The notes under the pieces were generated by a model that did no database searches, was not told the origin of the DNA, and worked only from the letters and a program-made list of their open reading frames with translations. A DNA stretch of 64,000 nt from Bacteroidaceae bacterium (lineage in GTDB: Bacteria; Bacteroidota; Bacteroidia; Bacteroidales; Bacteroidaceae). This document shows, in pieces, positions 1-8,948 of the stretch. The position numbers were made by a program, and so were the translations under genes. The first letter of the stretch is position 1. Every line of letters begins with the position of its first letter. The stretch spans positions 434,001 to 498,000 of the forward strand of contig JAFTXN010000002.1 in assembly GCA_017461605.1 (NCBI GenBank). The letters are read 5' to 3'.

Positions 1-1
1 T

Positions 2-1285
2 TCGGAAGGCCTGTCTGTTGTTGCGGCTGCCGGCTGTCGGCTCTCGGATGGCTCGATGATTGTTCCGCAGGGAGCTTCGACTTTTGTGTGCCGGTATGTG
101 GGCGACAGCGTGTTCGTGCTGCAAAACGACGAAGGCTATTTCAGTCATTCGCTTGCCTATGCCGAAACACCGGAATACTGGTCTGTCGATGCTGTAGGCC
201 TGAAGGCTTGCGATGCAACGGGTGTGGAGATTTCAGAACCTTATCTTGTTTATAATAAGACGATTTCCGAGTTTTGTTTAATCCCTGCATCAGAGGTGTG
301 GCGTGCTTCTTATGTCCCTGCAGTGCTGTCGGGATGTGCTCCCGAAGCGACGGAAGAACTCTCAGAAGAAGGGGTGAAAACGCTTCGTGGCGGATGGAGC
401 ACCGAGGCCCTGTCGGCGGTCAGCTGGCAAGGTGTGTCTGCGCTTGACCTTCGGGCGTTGGCTTTGCCGATAGCGACACAGTCGTTTGCGCATCGCCCGG
501 CGCAGTGCAACAGTCCCATATTGGTCAATGCAGAGGCTTCGATGCATCTTGTGAAGGATTGGCCGTTTGTGTTGCAGTGCGATGGCGAAGATGCACAATT
601 GCTGTCGCCTTTCACGCTCTCGGACGGCGTGCCGTTGAAGTGGGGTGGCCGTTTCAAGGCTCCTCGGGGCACACTTTCCTATTCACGGCAGATGTATGCG
701 GATGGCGGTTGGGAAACCCTCTGTGTGCCTTTTGCAACTATGGTGCCCGATGGCTTTGAAGTTCGGGTGCCGGGTGAAATCTCGGAGAATGAAATCACGT
801 TTCTGAAAGTAGAGCGCTTGGAGGCCAATCAGGCTGCCATCGTTCGCTATGTGGGAGCTGTGGAGACCGGAAGTGCGCTGCTGCATCTCAACAACGATGC
901 CGAGACGGTGCAGCCGGCATCCTCGGATTTCCTCCTGCGAGGTTTGTACGACACTCTCAGGGTGGAGGGAAATGAGTCCGGCATCTATCTGCTCAACACA
1001 TCGGGGCAGGCTTTCGTGCGAGCCGCTTCGGGCAGTTGGGTTGCCCCTTTCAGGGCTTGGTTGTGCCCGGGGCAGGATGCAGATGTCCAGACAGCCTACG
1101 CACTCCGCTTGCCTGAAGATGAAACATCGGGTTGCGCAATGCCGGTGTGCGATGCCAATCGTTGGCAAGGTGCTTGCTATGATTTGCAGGGGCGTTGTGT
1201 GTTGCTCCATACCGATGCGGTATCTTTTGCTGCGCTACCGGCAGGAGTCTACATTGTGAATGGAAAAATGATCATCAAACAATAA
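2..1285 (+). CDS. C-terminal part of a large secreted protein (5' end outside window)
   Basis: The frame is open from base 2 without a stop before the first internal ATG at 56, so the gene begins outside the window. I do not recognise a catalytic domain. The visible part looks like stacked beta-sandwich repeats of an extracellular protein: short beta-strand segments, many aromatic and hydroxyl residues, and no transmembrane stretch. The last 35 residues contain YDLQGRCV and end in GVYIVNGKMIIKQ, the C-terminal tail common on secreted proteins of Prevotellaceae and related to type IX secretion sorting domains. Export to the surface or medium is therefore likely. The stop lies 10 bp before the HAD gene, so the two may be co-transcribed. 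Function unknown. Confidence 0.7.
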   Translation, partial: SEGLSVVAAAGCRLSDGSMIVPQGASTFVCRYVGDSVFVLQNDEGYFSHSLAYAETPEYWSVDAVGLKACDATGVEISEPYLVYNKTISEFCLIPASEVWRASYVPAVLSGCAPEATEELSEEGVKTLRGGWSTEALSAVSWQGVSALDLRALALPIATQSFAHRPAQCNSPILVNAEASMHLVKDWPFVLQCDGEDAQLLSPFTLSDGVPLKWGGRFKAPRGTLSYSRQMYADGGWETLCVPFATMVPDGFEVRVPGEISENEITFLKVERLEANQAAIVRYVGAVETGSALLHLNNDAETVQPASSDFLLRGLYDTLRVEGNESGIYLLNTSGQAFVRAASGSWVAPFRAWLCPGQDADVQTAYALRLPEDETSGCAMPVCDANRWQGACYDLQGRCVLLHTDAVSFAALPAGVYIVNGKMIIKQ

Positions 1286-1295
1286 AAAACGAAAC

Positions 1296-1709
1296 ATGTA
1301 TATAGCAGTTGATTTTGACGGAACGATAGTTTCCGATCGCTATCCCGAAATAGGTAAAGAGCTTCCGTTTGCCACCGCAACGCTTCGCCAATTGATGGAG
1401 GACGGACACAAACTCATCCTCTGGACCGTGCGCGAAGGCGAACTCCTGCAGGAGGCAGTTGATTGGTGCGAGAAGAAAGGCGTACGCTTCTATGCCGTCA
1501 ACAAGGACTACGACGAGGAAGCCACGCAAGGCAAGCACTATAGTCGCAAACTCAAGGCGGATATTTTCATCGACGACAGAGGCATCGCCGGACTGCCTGA
1601 TTGGGGAACCATCTACGAGCTTATCAAGCGGCGCATCAATTGGGAGGAATTCCTGATACGTCGTGGAGAAATAGCTGCTCCGGCCAAGAAAAAGTGGTGG
1701 CAGTTCTGA
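1296..1709 (+). CDS. HAD-superfamily hydrolase, BT0820-like
   Basis: A 137-residue cytosolic protein. Motif I DFDGT is at residues 6-10, where the first Asp would be the nucleophile, and a late acidic pair (DD, residues 93-94) fits the Mg-binding motif IV of HAD phosphatases. The size and the compact core without a cap domain match the small family typified by Bacteroides BT0820. Substrate is unknown; hydrolysis of a small phosphorylated metabolite is the likely role. It follows the upstream secreted-protein gene by 10 bp, and the next gene has its own promoter, so it is probably the last gene of its transcript. Confidence 0.8.
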   Translation: MYIAVDFDGTIVSDRYPEIGKELPFATATLRQLMEDGHKLILWTVREGELLQEAVDWCEKKGVRFYAVNKDYDEEATQGKHYSRKLKADIFIDDRGIAGLPDWGTIYELIKRRINWEEFLIRRGEIAAPAKKKWWQF

Positions 1710-1761
1710 GCAATCGGCCATGCCGTGCCGCGCTCGAAAACGCCTTTTGAAAAGATATATC

Positions 1762-1791
1762 TTGAGTTAAATGAATAAATGAGTACCTTTG
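1762..1791 (+). promoter_or_regulatory. Bacteroidota promoter of nnr, very close to the start codon
   Basis: TTG at 1762-1764 (-33) and TACCTTTG at 1784-1791 (-7, consensus TAnnTTTG) are separated by 19 bp. The expected transcription start falls at or just after the ATG at 1796, which predicts a leaderless or nearly leaderless mRNA. Confidence 0.6.
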
Positions 1792-1795
1792 TGAA

Positions 1796-3376
1796 ATGAA
1801 GATACTGAGTGCTCAACAAATGCAAACGCTTGACGCATTCACCGTGCGCCAAGAGAACATCACGTCCGCCCAACTGATGGAACGGGCGGCGCAGGCTCTG
1901 AAGACCGAGATTGTTGCGAGATGGAACAAGTCGGTGCGCATGATGATTTTTGCCGGCCCGGGAAATAATGGCGGCGATGCCTTGGCTTTGGCGCGTCTGT
2001 TGCACGAAGACGGATATGCCGTGGAGAGTTATCTCATCAACCCGAAGGATTCGCTCAGTGCCGATTGCGATCTCAACAAGTCGCGTCTCGAAACTCTGGG
2101 AGCACCCTTGGTGGAGGTGAAGTCGCAGTTTGAACCTCCGCAGCTCACTCCCGAAACGCTGGTCATCGATGGCCTGTTTGGTACGGGGCTTAACAAGCCG
2201 CTTACCGGCGGTTTTGCTACGTTGGTGAAGCTCATCAACAATTCGCCGGCGCAAGTGGTGTCTATCGATATCCCCTCCGGATTGATGTGTGAGGACAATG
2301 CGCTCAATGTGCGCAGCAACATCATTTGTGCGGACCTCACGCTCACTTTTCATCGTCCCAAGTTGGCGATGCTCCTTCCCGACAATCAGTCGCATGTGGG
2401 CGAAGTGAAAGTCTTGGATATCGGTTTGTCCGAAGAGCAAACGGCTCTCGTCGAAACTCCCTACCAAATCACAGAGAAGCCGGAAGTGCTGGCCATGTTG
2501 CGCCATCGTGCTCCGTTTGGTCACAAAGGCACTTTCGGACATGCACTCCTCATAGCCGGAAGCTACGGAATGGCCGGAGCTGCCATCTTGGCGGCCAAGG
2601 CGTGTCTGCGTAGTGGGGTGGGAAAGGTTACGGTGTGTACGCCGCTTCGCAACAACGACATTTTGCAGGTAGCAGTGCCCGAGGCGGTACTTCTGCACGA
2701 CAAGCACGCCGAACACTTCGCACATCCCGTAGATGCCGCTCCCTTTGACGCATTGGCCATCGGCCCCGGCATCGGTACGGCAAGCGACACAGCGTTGGCT
2801 TTCATCGAACAGGTACGCCACACAAGCACTCCGTTGGTAATAGATGCTGATGGTATCAACATCCTGGGAGGGCACAAGGGATGGATACAGCAAGTGCCGA
2901 AAAATGCCATCCTGACGCCGCATCCTGCGGAGTTCCGACGGATTGGCAATAAGGGCACTGACGATTATTCCATGTTGCTCGAAGCGCAACAGATGGCACT
3001 TTCGCATAAATTCTACATTATAGTAAAAGGACACCGCACAGCCATCTGCATGCCTGAGGGCCAAGTGTATTTCAATCCGACCGGCAATTCGGGAATGGCA
3101 ACTGCCGGGAGTGGGGACGTGCTTACCGGTTTGATTACAGCGCTTTTGGCACAGGGCTATCCGGAGGCAGATGCTTGCCGCTTGGGCGTGTATCTGCATG
3201 GATTGGCAGGCGATATGGCTGCTGCCGAATTGGGTGAAGAGAGCGTAACGGCCAATGACCTGTTGCACTATCTCGCTCAGGCATTTCGCAACCTTTGGGC
3301 AGAAAGACGCAGAATAGGTCGGCGCGTGAAGCCTGTGATAATGGAAGATTCAGACAACACACATAATAACAACTAA
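1796..3376 (+). CDS. nnr: Bifunctional NAD(P)H-hydrate epimerase / ADP-dependent NAD(P)H-hydrate dehydratase
   Basis: This protein repairs NADH and NADPH damaged by hydration. The N-terminal YjeF-type domain (about residues 1-215) epimerises R- and S-hydrates and shows GPGNNGGD at residues 54-61. The C-terminal ribokinase-like domain (about 230-505) dehydrates the S form using ADP and shows NPTGNSGMATAGSGD, with the catalytic Asp near 441. The length of 526 residues is normal for the fused enzyme. The ATG at 1796 gives the usual family N-terminus (MKIL..QQM). A good promoter ends only 5 bp upstream of it. The stop is 7 bp before the DUF4831 gene, so the two are probably in one transcript. The last 20 residues are hydrophilic and not part of either domain. 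Confidence 0.93.
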   Translation: MKILSAQQMQTLDAFTVRQENITSAQLMERAAQALKTEIVARWNKSVRMMIFAGPGNNGGDALALARLLHEDGYAVESYLINPKDSLSADCDLNKSRLETLGAPLVEVKSQFEPPQLTPETLVIDGLFGTGLNKPLTGGFATLVKLINNSPAQVVSIDIPSGLMCEDNALNVRSNIICADLTLTFHRPKLAMLLPDNQSHVGEVKVLDIGLSEEQTALVETPYQITEKPEVLAMLRHRAPFGHKGTFGHALLIAGSYGMAGAAILAAKACLRSGVGKVTVCTPLRNNDILQVAVPEAVLLHDKHAEHFAHPVDAAPFDALAIGPGIGTASDTALAFIEQVRHTSTPLVIDADGINILGGHKGWIQQVPKNAILTPHPAEFRRIGNKGTDDYSMLLEAQQMALSHKFYIIVKGHRTAICMPEGQVYFNPTGNSGMATAGSGDVLTGLITALLAQGYPEADACRLGVYLHGLAGDMAAAELGEESVTANDLLHYLAQAFRNLWAERRRIGRRVKPVIMEDSDNTHNNN

Positions 3377-3383
3377 ACCCTTT

Positions 3384-4457
3384 ATGAAAATGAAAAAGAT
3401 GCTTATGGCTGCTCTCGCAATGCTTTCGATGACGGCCGGTGCGCAAACCGAAGTTTCAAACTACGTTCCCGGACTGACGGAGAACGGTATCACATATTTC
3501 CTACCCAAGACGCGACTACACATCACGCTTACGGCTACTCGCAAGTCGTATGCACCGGGAGAGTTCTGCCATTATGCCGAACGCTTCCTGCATCTCAAGA
3601 ATGTGCCGACCGCAGCCTACGACGAGTGGACGCTCGACCAGATTTCCATCACACCGTTTGGAGTGGTCAACAAGGGACAGGCATACACCATCAAGCTGAA
3701 GCAAAAGACGGCTGCGCCTTTGGTGGGATTGGCCCCCGATGGCCGTTTGCTCTCCGTCAACTGTGAAGCGCAGCCCATCGAGCCTCTGCCGCAGCCCTAT
3801 GTGGTCCGCGACAGCGTGAGCCGCTTGAATCCCGAAGATTATAAGACGGAGGAAATTCTCTCTGCCGGCAACACGCAGAAGATGGCCGAGTTGACAGCCG
3901 GCGAGATATACGACATTCGTGAGAACCGCGCGTTGCTGGCCAAGGGACAGGCAGATTTTATGCCTACAGACGGTGAACAATTGCGCCTGATGCTTGCCAG
4001 TCTGGCTACGCAGGAAGAGGCCTTGTTGCAACTCTTCCGCGGTACTTGCACCACCGAGAAGCACGTTTTCACCCTCGAGTTCGAACCGCAGGCAGAGACT
4101 GCGCAAGTATTGTTGTTCCGTTTTTCCAAATTCTTGGGGCTTGTGGAAAACGACAACCTGGCCGGCGAACCCTACTACATAAGTGTGAAGGATCTCAAGA
4201 CGCTTCCCGATCCGGCACCGGTCGATCCGCGTGCAGCCAAGAAGCCGGTGGAGGATCTGCGATACATCGTGCCGAGTTCGGTGCAGGTCAAGATTTTTGA
4301 TGCGAAGCGTGAATGGATTTCCGGAAGCTTCCCCATGGCGCAATTCGGCCGTGTGGAGCATCTCGGTGGCGAGTTGTTCAACAAGCGGTTTACCACGAAG
4401 GTGACGCTCTCTCCCACAACCGGAGGTCTGCTGCGCCTTGACGCAGAGCAGCCCTGA
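3384..4457 (+). CDS. DUF4831 family exported protein
   Basis: A 357-residue protein with a signal peptide (MKMKKMLMAALAMLSMTAGAQ; cleavage expected after GAQ). The body matches my memory of the Bacteroidales DUF4831 family: an opening about YxPG..ENGITYFLPKT, then a beta-rich periplasmic or surface domain. No catalytic motif is recognisable and the role is unknown. It starts 7 bp after nnr and is followed 63 bp later by the GH110 gene, so the three may form an operon. Translation could start at M1 or M3; both keep the signal peptide. Confidence 0.75.
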   Translation: MKMKKMLMAALAMLSMTAGAQTEVSNYVPGLTENGITYFLPKTRLHITLTATRKSYAPGEFCHYAERFLHLKNVPTAAYDEWTLDQISITPFGVVNKGQAYTIKLKQKTAAPLVGLAPDGRLLSVNCEAQPIEPLPQPYVVRDSVSRLNPEDYKTEEILSAGNTQKMAELTAGEIYDIRENRALLAKGQADFMPTDGEQLRLMLASLATQEEALLQLFRGTCTTEKHVFTLEFEPQAETAQVLLFRFSKFLGLVENDNLAGEPYYISVKDLKTLPDPAPVDPRAAKKPVEDLRYIVPSSVQVKIFDAKREWISGSFPMAQFGRVEHLGGELFNKRFTTKVTLSPTTGGLLRLDAEQP

Positions 4458-4520
4458 TGGTAGGAAATAGTGAGAACAATATCCAGACATATACGACAAA
4501 CTCATAAAAACGAAATAGCA

Positions 4521-6308
4521 ATGAAGAAATTTTCGATATTGATCCTGGCCATCCTGATGTGCTTGCCGGCTTTCTCGCGGAAGCTGACCATTAATTTGGC
4601 AGACTATGGCGTGGTGCCCGGTGCGTCTCAGCTGAGTTCGAAACTGGATGCAGCATTGACCAAGATACAGCAGCAGGTCGCGCCGACCGACAAGGTGGTG
4701 CTCCGCTTGGAGAAGGGGGAATATCACTTCCATAGTGAAGATGCCTCTGTGGTGCGATGTTACATCTCCAACCACGATCAGGAGGACAGCAAACGCGTGG
4801 CAATTCGCTTCGTGGGCTGGAACAACCTGACCCTCGATGGTAAAGGTGCGGAGTTGGTGTTTCACGGACGCCTCGTGCCGGTGATGATTTCGGAGTGTGC
4901 CAACACCACGCTTCGCAACTTCTCCGTCGACTTTGCCAACCCACAGATTGCTCAGGTGGAGATTGTTGAGAATTTGGGCGATGGCGGTATGAAGTTCCGC
5001 GTAGCCCCTTGGGTGAATTATCGCATCGGTCAGAACGGACGATTCGAGACTTTCGGAGAAGGATGGACAGCACAGCAGAGTGCTGGCATCGCTTTCGAAA
5101 ACGATACACGGCACATCGTGTATCAGACAAGCGACATCGGCATCAACACACAAGGCGTGCAGCACATCGAGTCCGACGATCGTCTGATGCTGGCTCCCCA
5201 CTGGAAGGATGGGCGCCTCATTCCCGGCACTGTGGTAGCCATGCGCACATGGTTCCGACCCACCCCAGGCATCTTCATGAACGAAAGCAAAAACACCACC
5301 CTGCGAAACGTGCGTGTGCACTATGCCGAGGGAATGGGCCTGCTGGCACAGCGATGCACGGATGTTACGCTGGACAAATTCGGCGTGTGCCTCAAGGGCG
5401 ACAGCGATCCGCGTTATTTCACCACACAAGCCGATGCCACACATTTCTCACAGTGTCGGGGGCTCATCAAGTCGTGCGGCGGACTCTACGAAGGCATGAT
5501 GGACGATGCTATCAACATTCACGGAGTGTATCTTCGCGTTCGCGAACGCATCGATGACCACACGCTGCGTCTCCGCTACGAGCACGGACAAGCATGGGGC
5601 TTCGGCTGGGGCGACGTGGGCGACACCGTAACCTTCGTACGCTCTGCCGAGATGGAAGACTTGGGCTTCCGGACCACCATCAAAGCCATTTCGCCCGACA
5701 ACCCACTGGGAACGAAAGAGTTTGTCGTGACTTTCCGCGATGCCCTCCCCAAGGAAATCACTGCCGACAAGGGTTACGGAGTTGAAAACCTCACGTGGAC
5801 GCCCGAAGTGATATTCAATAATAACATTGTGCGCAACAACCGTGCCCGCGGTTCGCTCTTCAGCAGTCCGCGACGCACCGTGTGCGAGGGCAACCTCTTC
5901 GACCACACTTCGGGAACGGCCATTCTGCTCTGCGGCGACTGCAACGGATGGTACGAAAGCGGTGCGTGTCGCGACCTCGTCATTCGCAAGAATCGCTTCG
6001 TCAATGCCTTGACCAACTACTTCCAGTTTACGAATGCCGTCATCTCCATCTATCCCGAGATACCCACACTCGACAAGCAGCAGAGCTACTTCCACGGAGG
6101 CAAGAAAGGCGCCATCGTTATCGAGGACAACCTGTTCGAAACCTTCGATGCCCCGATACTTTATGCCAAGTCGGTGGACGGACTCGTGTTCCGTGGAAAC
6201 AAGGTGGTTCGCAACAATGATTACAAGCCTTTCCATTGGAACAAGAAAGCCATACTCCTGGAGCGCGTAATCAATGCCGAAATCTCCGACAACGAAGCTA
6301 TGGAATAG
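4521..6308 (+). CDS. glaB: GH110 exo-alpha-1,3-galactosidase, exported
   Basis: The predicted enzyme removes terminal alpha-1,3-linked galactose from glycans such as blood-group B or linear alpha-Gal epitopes, acting in the periplasm or at the surface. The chosen ATG gives 595 residues and a clean signal peptide ending LPAFS. An upstream in-frame GTG at 4470 would add 17 residues before it and is less likely. The protein is a right-handed beta-helix. Family hallmarks are QADATHF (Asp at residue 305) and EGMMDDAIN (Asp pair at 328-329), which contain the acidic residues implicated in catalysis in GH110, plus DHTSGTAILLCGDCNGW further on. Length and motif order match Bacteroides GH110 enzymes. 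No SusC/D partners lie nearby. The 4470-4520 stretch is treated as leader. Confidence 0.9.
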   Translation: MKKFSILILAILMCLPAFSRKLTINLADYGVVPGASQLSSKLDAALTKIQQQVAPTDKVVLRLEKGEYHFHSEDASVVRCYISNHDQEDSKRVAIRFVGWNNLTLDGKGAELVFHGRLVPVMISECANTTLRNFSVDFANPQIAQVEIVENLGDGGMKFRVAPWVNYRIGQNGRFETFGEGWTAQQSAGIAFENDTRHIVYQTSDIGINTQGVQHIESDDRLMLAPHWKDGRLIPGTVVAMRTWFRPTPGIFMNESKNTTLRNVRVHYAEGMGLLAQRCTDVTLDKFGVCLKGDSDPRYFTTQADATHFSQCRGLIKSCGGLYEGMMDDAINIHGVYLRVRERIDDHTLRLRYEHGQAWGFGWGDVGDTVTFVRSAEMEDLGFRTTIKAISPDNPLGTKEFVVTFRDALPKEITADKGYGVENLTWTPEVIFNNNIVRNNRARGSLFSSPRRTVCEGNLFDHTSGTAILLCGDCNGWYESGACRDLVIRKNRFVNALTNYFQFTNAVISIYPEIPTLDKQQSYFHGGKKGAIVIEDNLFETFDAPILYAKSVDGLVFRGNKVVRNNDYKPFHWNKKAILLERVINAEISDNEAME

Positions 6309-6357
6309 CGAGACGTAAGTGGGAGCGCAAACTTCCACTTTCCGATAAAGACAAACG

Positions 6358-6391
6358 AAACCCCGAAGTGGCCATCGCCGCTTCGGGGTTT
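6358..6391. terminator. Terminator hairpin after GH110 (possibly bidirectional)
   Basis: An 11-bp stem AAACCCCGAAG/CTTCGGGGTTT with a 12-nt loop lies 50 bp downstream of the GH110 stop, between convergent genes. A short T run closes the 3' arm on the plus strand, and the A-rich start would give U residues on the minus strand, so it may also end the res transcript. Confidence 0.7.
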
Positions 6392-6441
6392 CTGTTGGCA
6401 TCAGAGCCTTGATGTCACCACAGCCTCGGCCACCATTTTTG

Positions 6442-6519
6442 CGGAGTGCTTGGGTGTGACATCTGCACGGCGTTTAGAATTTTCTACAAGCACTGCAGAA
6501 TTTTCTAAACGCCGTGTAG
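6442..6519. repeat. Phased palindrome array 1 (21-bp period, 4 units)
   Basis: Units of 15 bp begin at 6442, 6463, 6484 and 6505, an exact 21-bp period. Two of the 6-bp spacers are AATTTT. Unit 3 is CTACAAGCACTGCAG. Unit 2 (CTGCACGGCGTTTAG) and unit 4 (CTAAACGCCGTGTAG) are complementary at 14 of 15 positions, so they could pair with unit 3 in the loop. The first unit is degenerate. The array lies between the convergent GH110 and res genes. Nothing else is seen in 6392-6578. Confidence 0.85.
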
Positions 6520-6578
6520 AAAAACGTACAATCATTCGCCGCATTTTCAGCCACGAACTTGATGATGGTTGAGGCGGT

Positions 6579-8939
6579 TCAGAATTGCTCCCAAGCCTCA
6601 AGATTTCCCGGAAGATAGGAGTACGAACGCTTCCGGTTGATGTACCAAATGCCGTTCTCGCGTATCACGATGCCTCCATCGTATCGGATGGTTTCGCGAT
6701 TGTAGCCATTGAGCCGGATGATGCGACGCTGCAGAGCTTCAGCCTTGTGGCGTGTTTCGGGAACTGCAGCCGTCATGCCGCCCTTCGTGTCATAGATGCC
6801 GATGGTGCCATCCTTGAAGCGTACCACCCAGTCGGGGTAAAACAACTCCTGGCGGCCGGTCATCTCGTTGGTGTATTGGATGGCCAGATAGTCCTTTCCG
6901 CTATCTCCGTTCTTCATCCACCAATCCACGGTTGGCAAGTTGTCAAGATATTGTGCAAAGGGTAGTTCGGTGCCACGGCCTGCATATTCACGGCGCAGGT
7001 AGAAGGGAGTTAATAGGCAGCGTTGCATGTTGTGTGCCTCGTAGTCCTCGGTATAGGCATAGGTGTCGAGAATGCGAAAAACCCCACTTTCGCGTGCGGC
7101 ACCGGCTGCAGCGCGTTGACGGTGCTGTTCGTCCAGTTGTGGACGGTAGGCTGTGAGCGTTTTGACCAAAGCACGTCGAAACAGACTCATTTCGCCTCGT
7201 TCCACGTCGCTGATGAAGATGCGATAATGGCGGTCGTCGTCCATCTGTGGCAAGGCACGTTTCATCCATAGGCGCAGTGAGGTTTTCAGTGGGCTCCACG
7301 AGCGAGCCACATTGCCGATGCGTGTCTCTTCCGATGTTTGTTCGCGTAGCAACTTGGCACATAGCGCAGTGAAGATCTTTTCCACATCGTTGCGCGATAT
7401 GCGGTAGCCGGTGTCTGCTCCCTTCATGGCGAGGTCGGTCTCCAGTTGGTCGAAGTCTTCGAGCACCGCATTCACCATGATGTCGCGTGTCAGCTCTGCC
7501 TGCAGTGGGAGCCCGCTCTGTTCCATGGCCAAGCGAAGATCATCAAACTGCTTGTCGGTAATGCTGAAATAACGGTCAAATTCCTCCATCAGGCAGCGCT
7601 GAAACGCCACCACATTGCCCAGGTCGCCATAGTCGGCACGCGGAATAAAATCACTGAGCAATTTCGGGTCCGGCTCGAAACTGCCGTGACGGCTGTGGGC
7701 GATGAAAGTCTTGGGCTTGTTCTTCTCCGTTTGATCGGGCACACTTATTTCGTTGCGGCGATAGTTGGTGTAGAGATAGGCCGTTCGGAAAATGCCGCAT
7801 CCCTGCCGGCTGCGAATCGGAACGCGCAGCACTCGTCCCACCACTTGGGTGTGGAAAGTGGGCGATGTGATTTCGCGAAACATCACCAGCACTTGGGCAC
7901 GCGGACAGTCCCATCCCGTGCCGGCAGCCTGCTTGAAGAGCATGTATTGCTGCGGAGCATCATTGCGAGTGATGCCTTCCATGTGGTCCTGCCTACCGTC
8001 AAACCAGCAAGCGATGTGCTCCGGTGCTACGCCATGGGCGGTGAGAAAGTCGCGCACCACGAGCTCTTTGCGCTTCACACCCAGTTCGTCGGATGCCTTG
8101 TCGTCGTTGGGCAATTGGATAAGCACCAGCGGATTGACCCGGATGCCGAATGCAGAAAGCTGTTCGCTCAGTTGCGTGCGGCGCTCCATGGCCAGGGTGA
8201 GTAGTAATTCGTCGAGGTCTTCACCCGAATGGTGTGCAATTTCGTCTTCCGTCTGGCAAATCAGCTGCTCCTTGATCATGCCTTCGGCCACCACATCCTC
8301 ACGTTGCACCTCCACATATCCGGTACGTCCGTTCAGCACATCCGAAGCCGAAGGTTCGTGTTGGGGTGTGGCCGATACGTATAGAACGATGCGCGGTTGT
8401 AGCGGAGCAATGACATCGCGGCGTGCAGCCTCGCTGACATGCATGTGGCTTTCGTCGATGATGAGAATGATTTCGCGTCCCTCTGCGTGCGTCATTTCCA
8501 CAACATCTTCAAAGTAGAGTCCGCTCTCCTTGCGCAGTCGTTCGTCGTCGGGGCGGCGTAGCACGCGGTCCTCGGCGCGGCGCGAAACCAGTTTCTGCCA
8601 ATTCAGAAACAGCACGTCGTTGCGTCGCAAAGGGCCGTCCGAGAAGTCGGCAACGGTGAGCAGACGGCCGGGCAGGTTGGGGTAGAAGTACTCCTCAAAC
8701 TTTCGGCGGCTCTGCATCGCAAGGTCGTCCGAGAAGGTGGCCCATACGAAAGCCACATCGGCTTGCCAATCCGGCTGCCGGCAGAGTTCGCAGACGAAAC
8801 TCTCGGTCATGAAGGTCTTTCCGCTGCCGGTAGGGGCTTTGAATGTGATTTCGCGAGATGCCTCGCCCGTTCGCCACAATTTCTTGAACTGTTCGAGCAG
8901 TTGCTCGATGGCGCGTTGTTGAAAGGCTATATGTTCCAT
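6579..8939 (-). CDS. res: Type III restriction endonuclease, Res subunit
   Basis: Motor and nuclease subunit of a type III restriction-modification system. It needs the Mod subunit for site recognition, translocates or slides with ATP hydrolysis, and cuts DNA between head-to-head sites. Seen in the 786-residue protein: Walker A APTGSGKT (35-42), Walker B as DESH (162-165), motif III SAT (189-191), a second helicase domain with VGRVLRVPIR, and a C-terminal PD-(D/E)xK nuclease core with PDW near 703 and YDTK near 716-719, where Asp replaces the more usual Glu. All expected domains are intact. It begins 9 bp after the mod stop, so translation is likely coupled. It is somewhat shorter than EcoP1I-type Res proteins (about 970 residues). 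Confidence 0.92.
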   Translation of the reverse strand: MEHIAFQQRAIEQLLEQFKKLWRTGEASREITFKAPTGSGKTFMTESFVCELCRQPDWQADVAFVWATFSDDLAMQSRRKFEEYFYPNLPGRLLTVADFSDGPLRRNDVLFLNWQKLVSRRAEDRVLRRPDDERLRKESGLYFEDVVEMTHAEGREIILIIDESHMHVSEAARRDVIAPLQPRIVLYVSATPQHEPSASDVLNGRTGYVEVQREDVVAEGMIKEQLICQTEDEIAHHSGEDLDELLLTLAMERRTQLSEQLSAFGIRVNPLVLIQLPNDDKASDELGVKRKELVVRDFLTAHGVAPEHIACWFDGRQDHMEGITRNDAPQQYMLFKQAAGTGWDCPRAQVLVMFREITSPTFHTQVVGRVLRVPIRSRQGCGIFRTAYLYTNYRRNEISVPDQTEKNKPKTFIAHSRHGSFEPDPKLLSDFIPRADYGDLGNVVAFQRCLMEEFDRYFSITDKQFDDLRLAMEQSGLPLQAELTRDIMVNAVLEDFDQLETDLAMKGADTGYRISRNDVEKIFTALCAKLLREQTSEETRIGNVARSWSPLKTSLRLWMKRALPQMDDDRHYRIFISDVERGEMSLFRRALVKTLTAYRPQLDEQHRQRAAAGAARESGVFRILDTYAYTEDYEAHNMQRCLLTPFYLRREYAGRGTELPFAQYLDNLPTVDWWMKNGDSGKDYLAIQYTNEMTGRQELFYPDWVVRFKDGTIGIYDTKGGMTAAVPETRHKAEALQRRIIRLNGYNRETIRYDGGIVIRENGIWYINRKRSYSYLPGNLEAWEQF

Positions 8940-8948
8940 GATGATAGG

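Noticed and set aside
1613..3268. Long minus-strand reading frame (551 codons) opposite nnr
   Set aside because: It is the mirror of the nnr coding sequence, has Cys/His/Arg-rich nonsense composition and no domain; nnr is certain.
4470..4520. GTG start extending GH110 by 17 residues
   Set aside because: It would put a charged stretch before a clean signal peptide; the ATG at 4521 fits secretion better.
3516..5444. Long minus-strand reading frame (642 codons) opposite the DUF4831 and GH110 genes
   Set aside because: It spans two real genes and an intergenic gap, with no signal, motif or promoter; a shadow of GC-rich third positions.
6442..6519. CRISPR array
   Set aside because: Units are 15 bp, palindromic and separated by only 6 bp of AT-rich DNA with no unique spacers; no cas genes are nearby. 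The same holds for the other six arrays.
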